DNA of 41,857 nt from CAZHOV01 sp964534315. GTDB lineage: Bacteria > Bacteroidota > Bacteroidia > Chitinophagales > Saprospiraceae. Of this stretch, positions 41,660 through 41,857 are shown in pieces (position 1 is the first letter of the stretch; every line of letters begins with the position of its first letter). The DNA is taken from the NCBI GenBank assembly GCA_964534315.1, contig CAZHOV010000026.1:1-41857 (forward strand). The letters run 5' to 3'. The translations under genes were made by a program, and so were the position numbers. The notes beneath the pieces were generated by a model. That model searched no databases, was not told the origin of the DNA, and was given only the letters and a program-made list of their open reading frames with translations.

Positions 41660-41857
41660 TCAGCAAATCCTCGGTAACTGTTGTCCGGCCAACATATTGA
41701 CTACCCTTCTTCCGCCGATTCCGCTAGTTAAGACCACTTGCTTTGGATGGTCTTCGACTACTTCTCCAATGATAGCAGCGTGCCGGCAGTGGTCAAATGA
41801 TCTTAATAATTCAATGGCTTGCGAAGCAACTTCACCATCAATAATTGCGATGAAGAT
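41660..41857 (-). CDS. hypE: Hydrogenase maturation protein HypE, C-terminal part
   Basis: The minus-strand frame enters from the right edge and ends at TGA 41660. It encodes 65 residues: AIIGEVVEDHPKQVVL, GIGGRRVVNML and the final LPRIC. HypE dehydrates the carbamoylated thiol of its C-terminal Cys to a thiocyanate that donates the CN ligands of the NiFe-hydrogenase active site. The strictly C-terminal PRIC, with its functional Cys, is present, and the AIIGxV and GGxRxVxML strings fit the ATP-grasp-like end of the family. The rest of the gene lies outside, and other hyp genes probably flank it. Confidence 0.9.
   Translation of the reverse strand: MFIAIIDGEVASQAIELLRSFDHCRHAAIIGEVVEDHPKQVVLTSGIGGRRVVNMLAGQQLPRIC

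Overview
The window looks like a chromosomal segment of a Bacteroidota bacterium, most likely a Saprospiria-type (Lewinella/Haliscomenobacter-like) organism. Pointers: a secreted peptidase with a type IX secretion (T9SS) C-terminal sorting domain; a PorE-like TPR/PD40/OmpA protein; families common in or typical of this phylum (DUF4230, DUF3822, DUF1599, BT_3928-type DoxX protein, long NusB); Bacteroidota-type -7 boxes (TAnnTTTG); and weak Shine-Dalgarno sequences with several TTG/GTG starts. No rRNA or tRNA gene was seen.

Layout. 0.2-1.5 kb: a TetR regulator, a DUF2867 gene and a truncated membrane-protein gene; the same palindrome (ACATAC-N6-GTATG) lies upstream of both regulator and DUF2867 gene. 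1.5-7.5 kb, mostly minus strand: M23 peptidase, PorE-like protein, TPMT-type methyltransferase, DUF4230 protein, DinB-like protein. 7.5-15 kb, plus strand: folP, an unusual membrane protein, gyrA, a TPR protein and tryptophan 2,3-dioxygenase. 15-17.5 kb: a glycosyltransferase translationally coupled to a T9SS-sorted M28 peptidase. 17.6-20.9 kb: an SGNH-like protein and an SBBP beta-propeller gene broken by an in-frame TGA. 20.9-24 kb, minus strand: a tightly coupled surface-polysaccharide operon (sulfotransferase, a 32-residue membrane peptide, O-antigen-ligase-like protein, half-length TolC-like protein), followed by nusB.

25.0-29.4 kb is an accessory island between nusB and a BT_3928-type gene. 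It holds a 5'-truncated RHS gene ending in a zinc-metallopeptidase-like domain, an overlapping small lipoprotein gene (candidate immunity protein), remnants of a regulator and of another RHS gene, a DUF4160/DUF2442 pair, a GC-rich hairpin-rich stretch of about 0.6 kb without a credible gene, and a 37-bp-arm hairpin. A diverged ~115-bp hairpin-bearing repeat sits at both ends of the island in opposite orientation, and each copy abuts an RHS fragment. This is the most interesting part of the window.

29.4-39.4 kb returns to core genes: the DoxX/thioredoxin-like protein, a DUF1599 protein, an IMPACT-family protein, an anchored protein + DUF3822 + rsmD group, and argS-glnS. Palindromic repeats and a MITE-like 205-bp element lie in the gaps. 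39.4-40.7 kb is decayed: a frameshifted lipoprotein gene and an internally deleted TPR-CHAT gene. The window ends with a lipoprotein gene and the 3' end of hypE, implying a NiFe-hydrogenase maturation cluster just outside.
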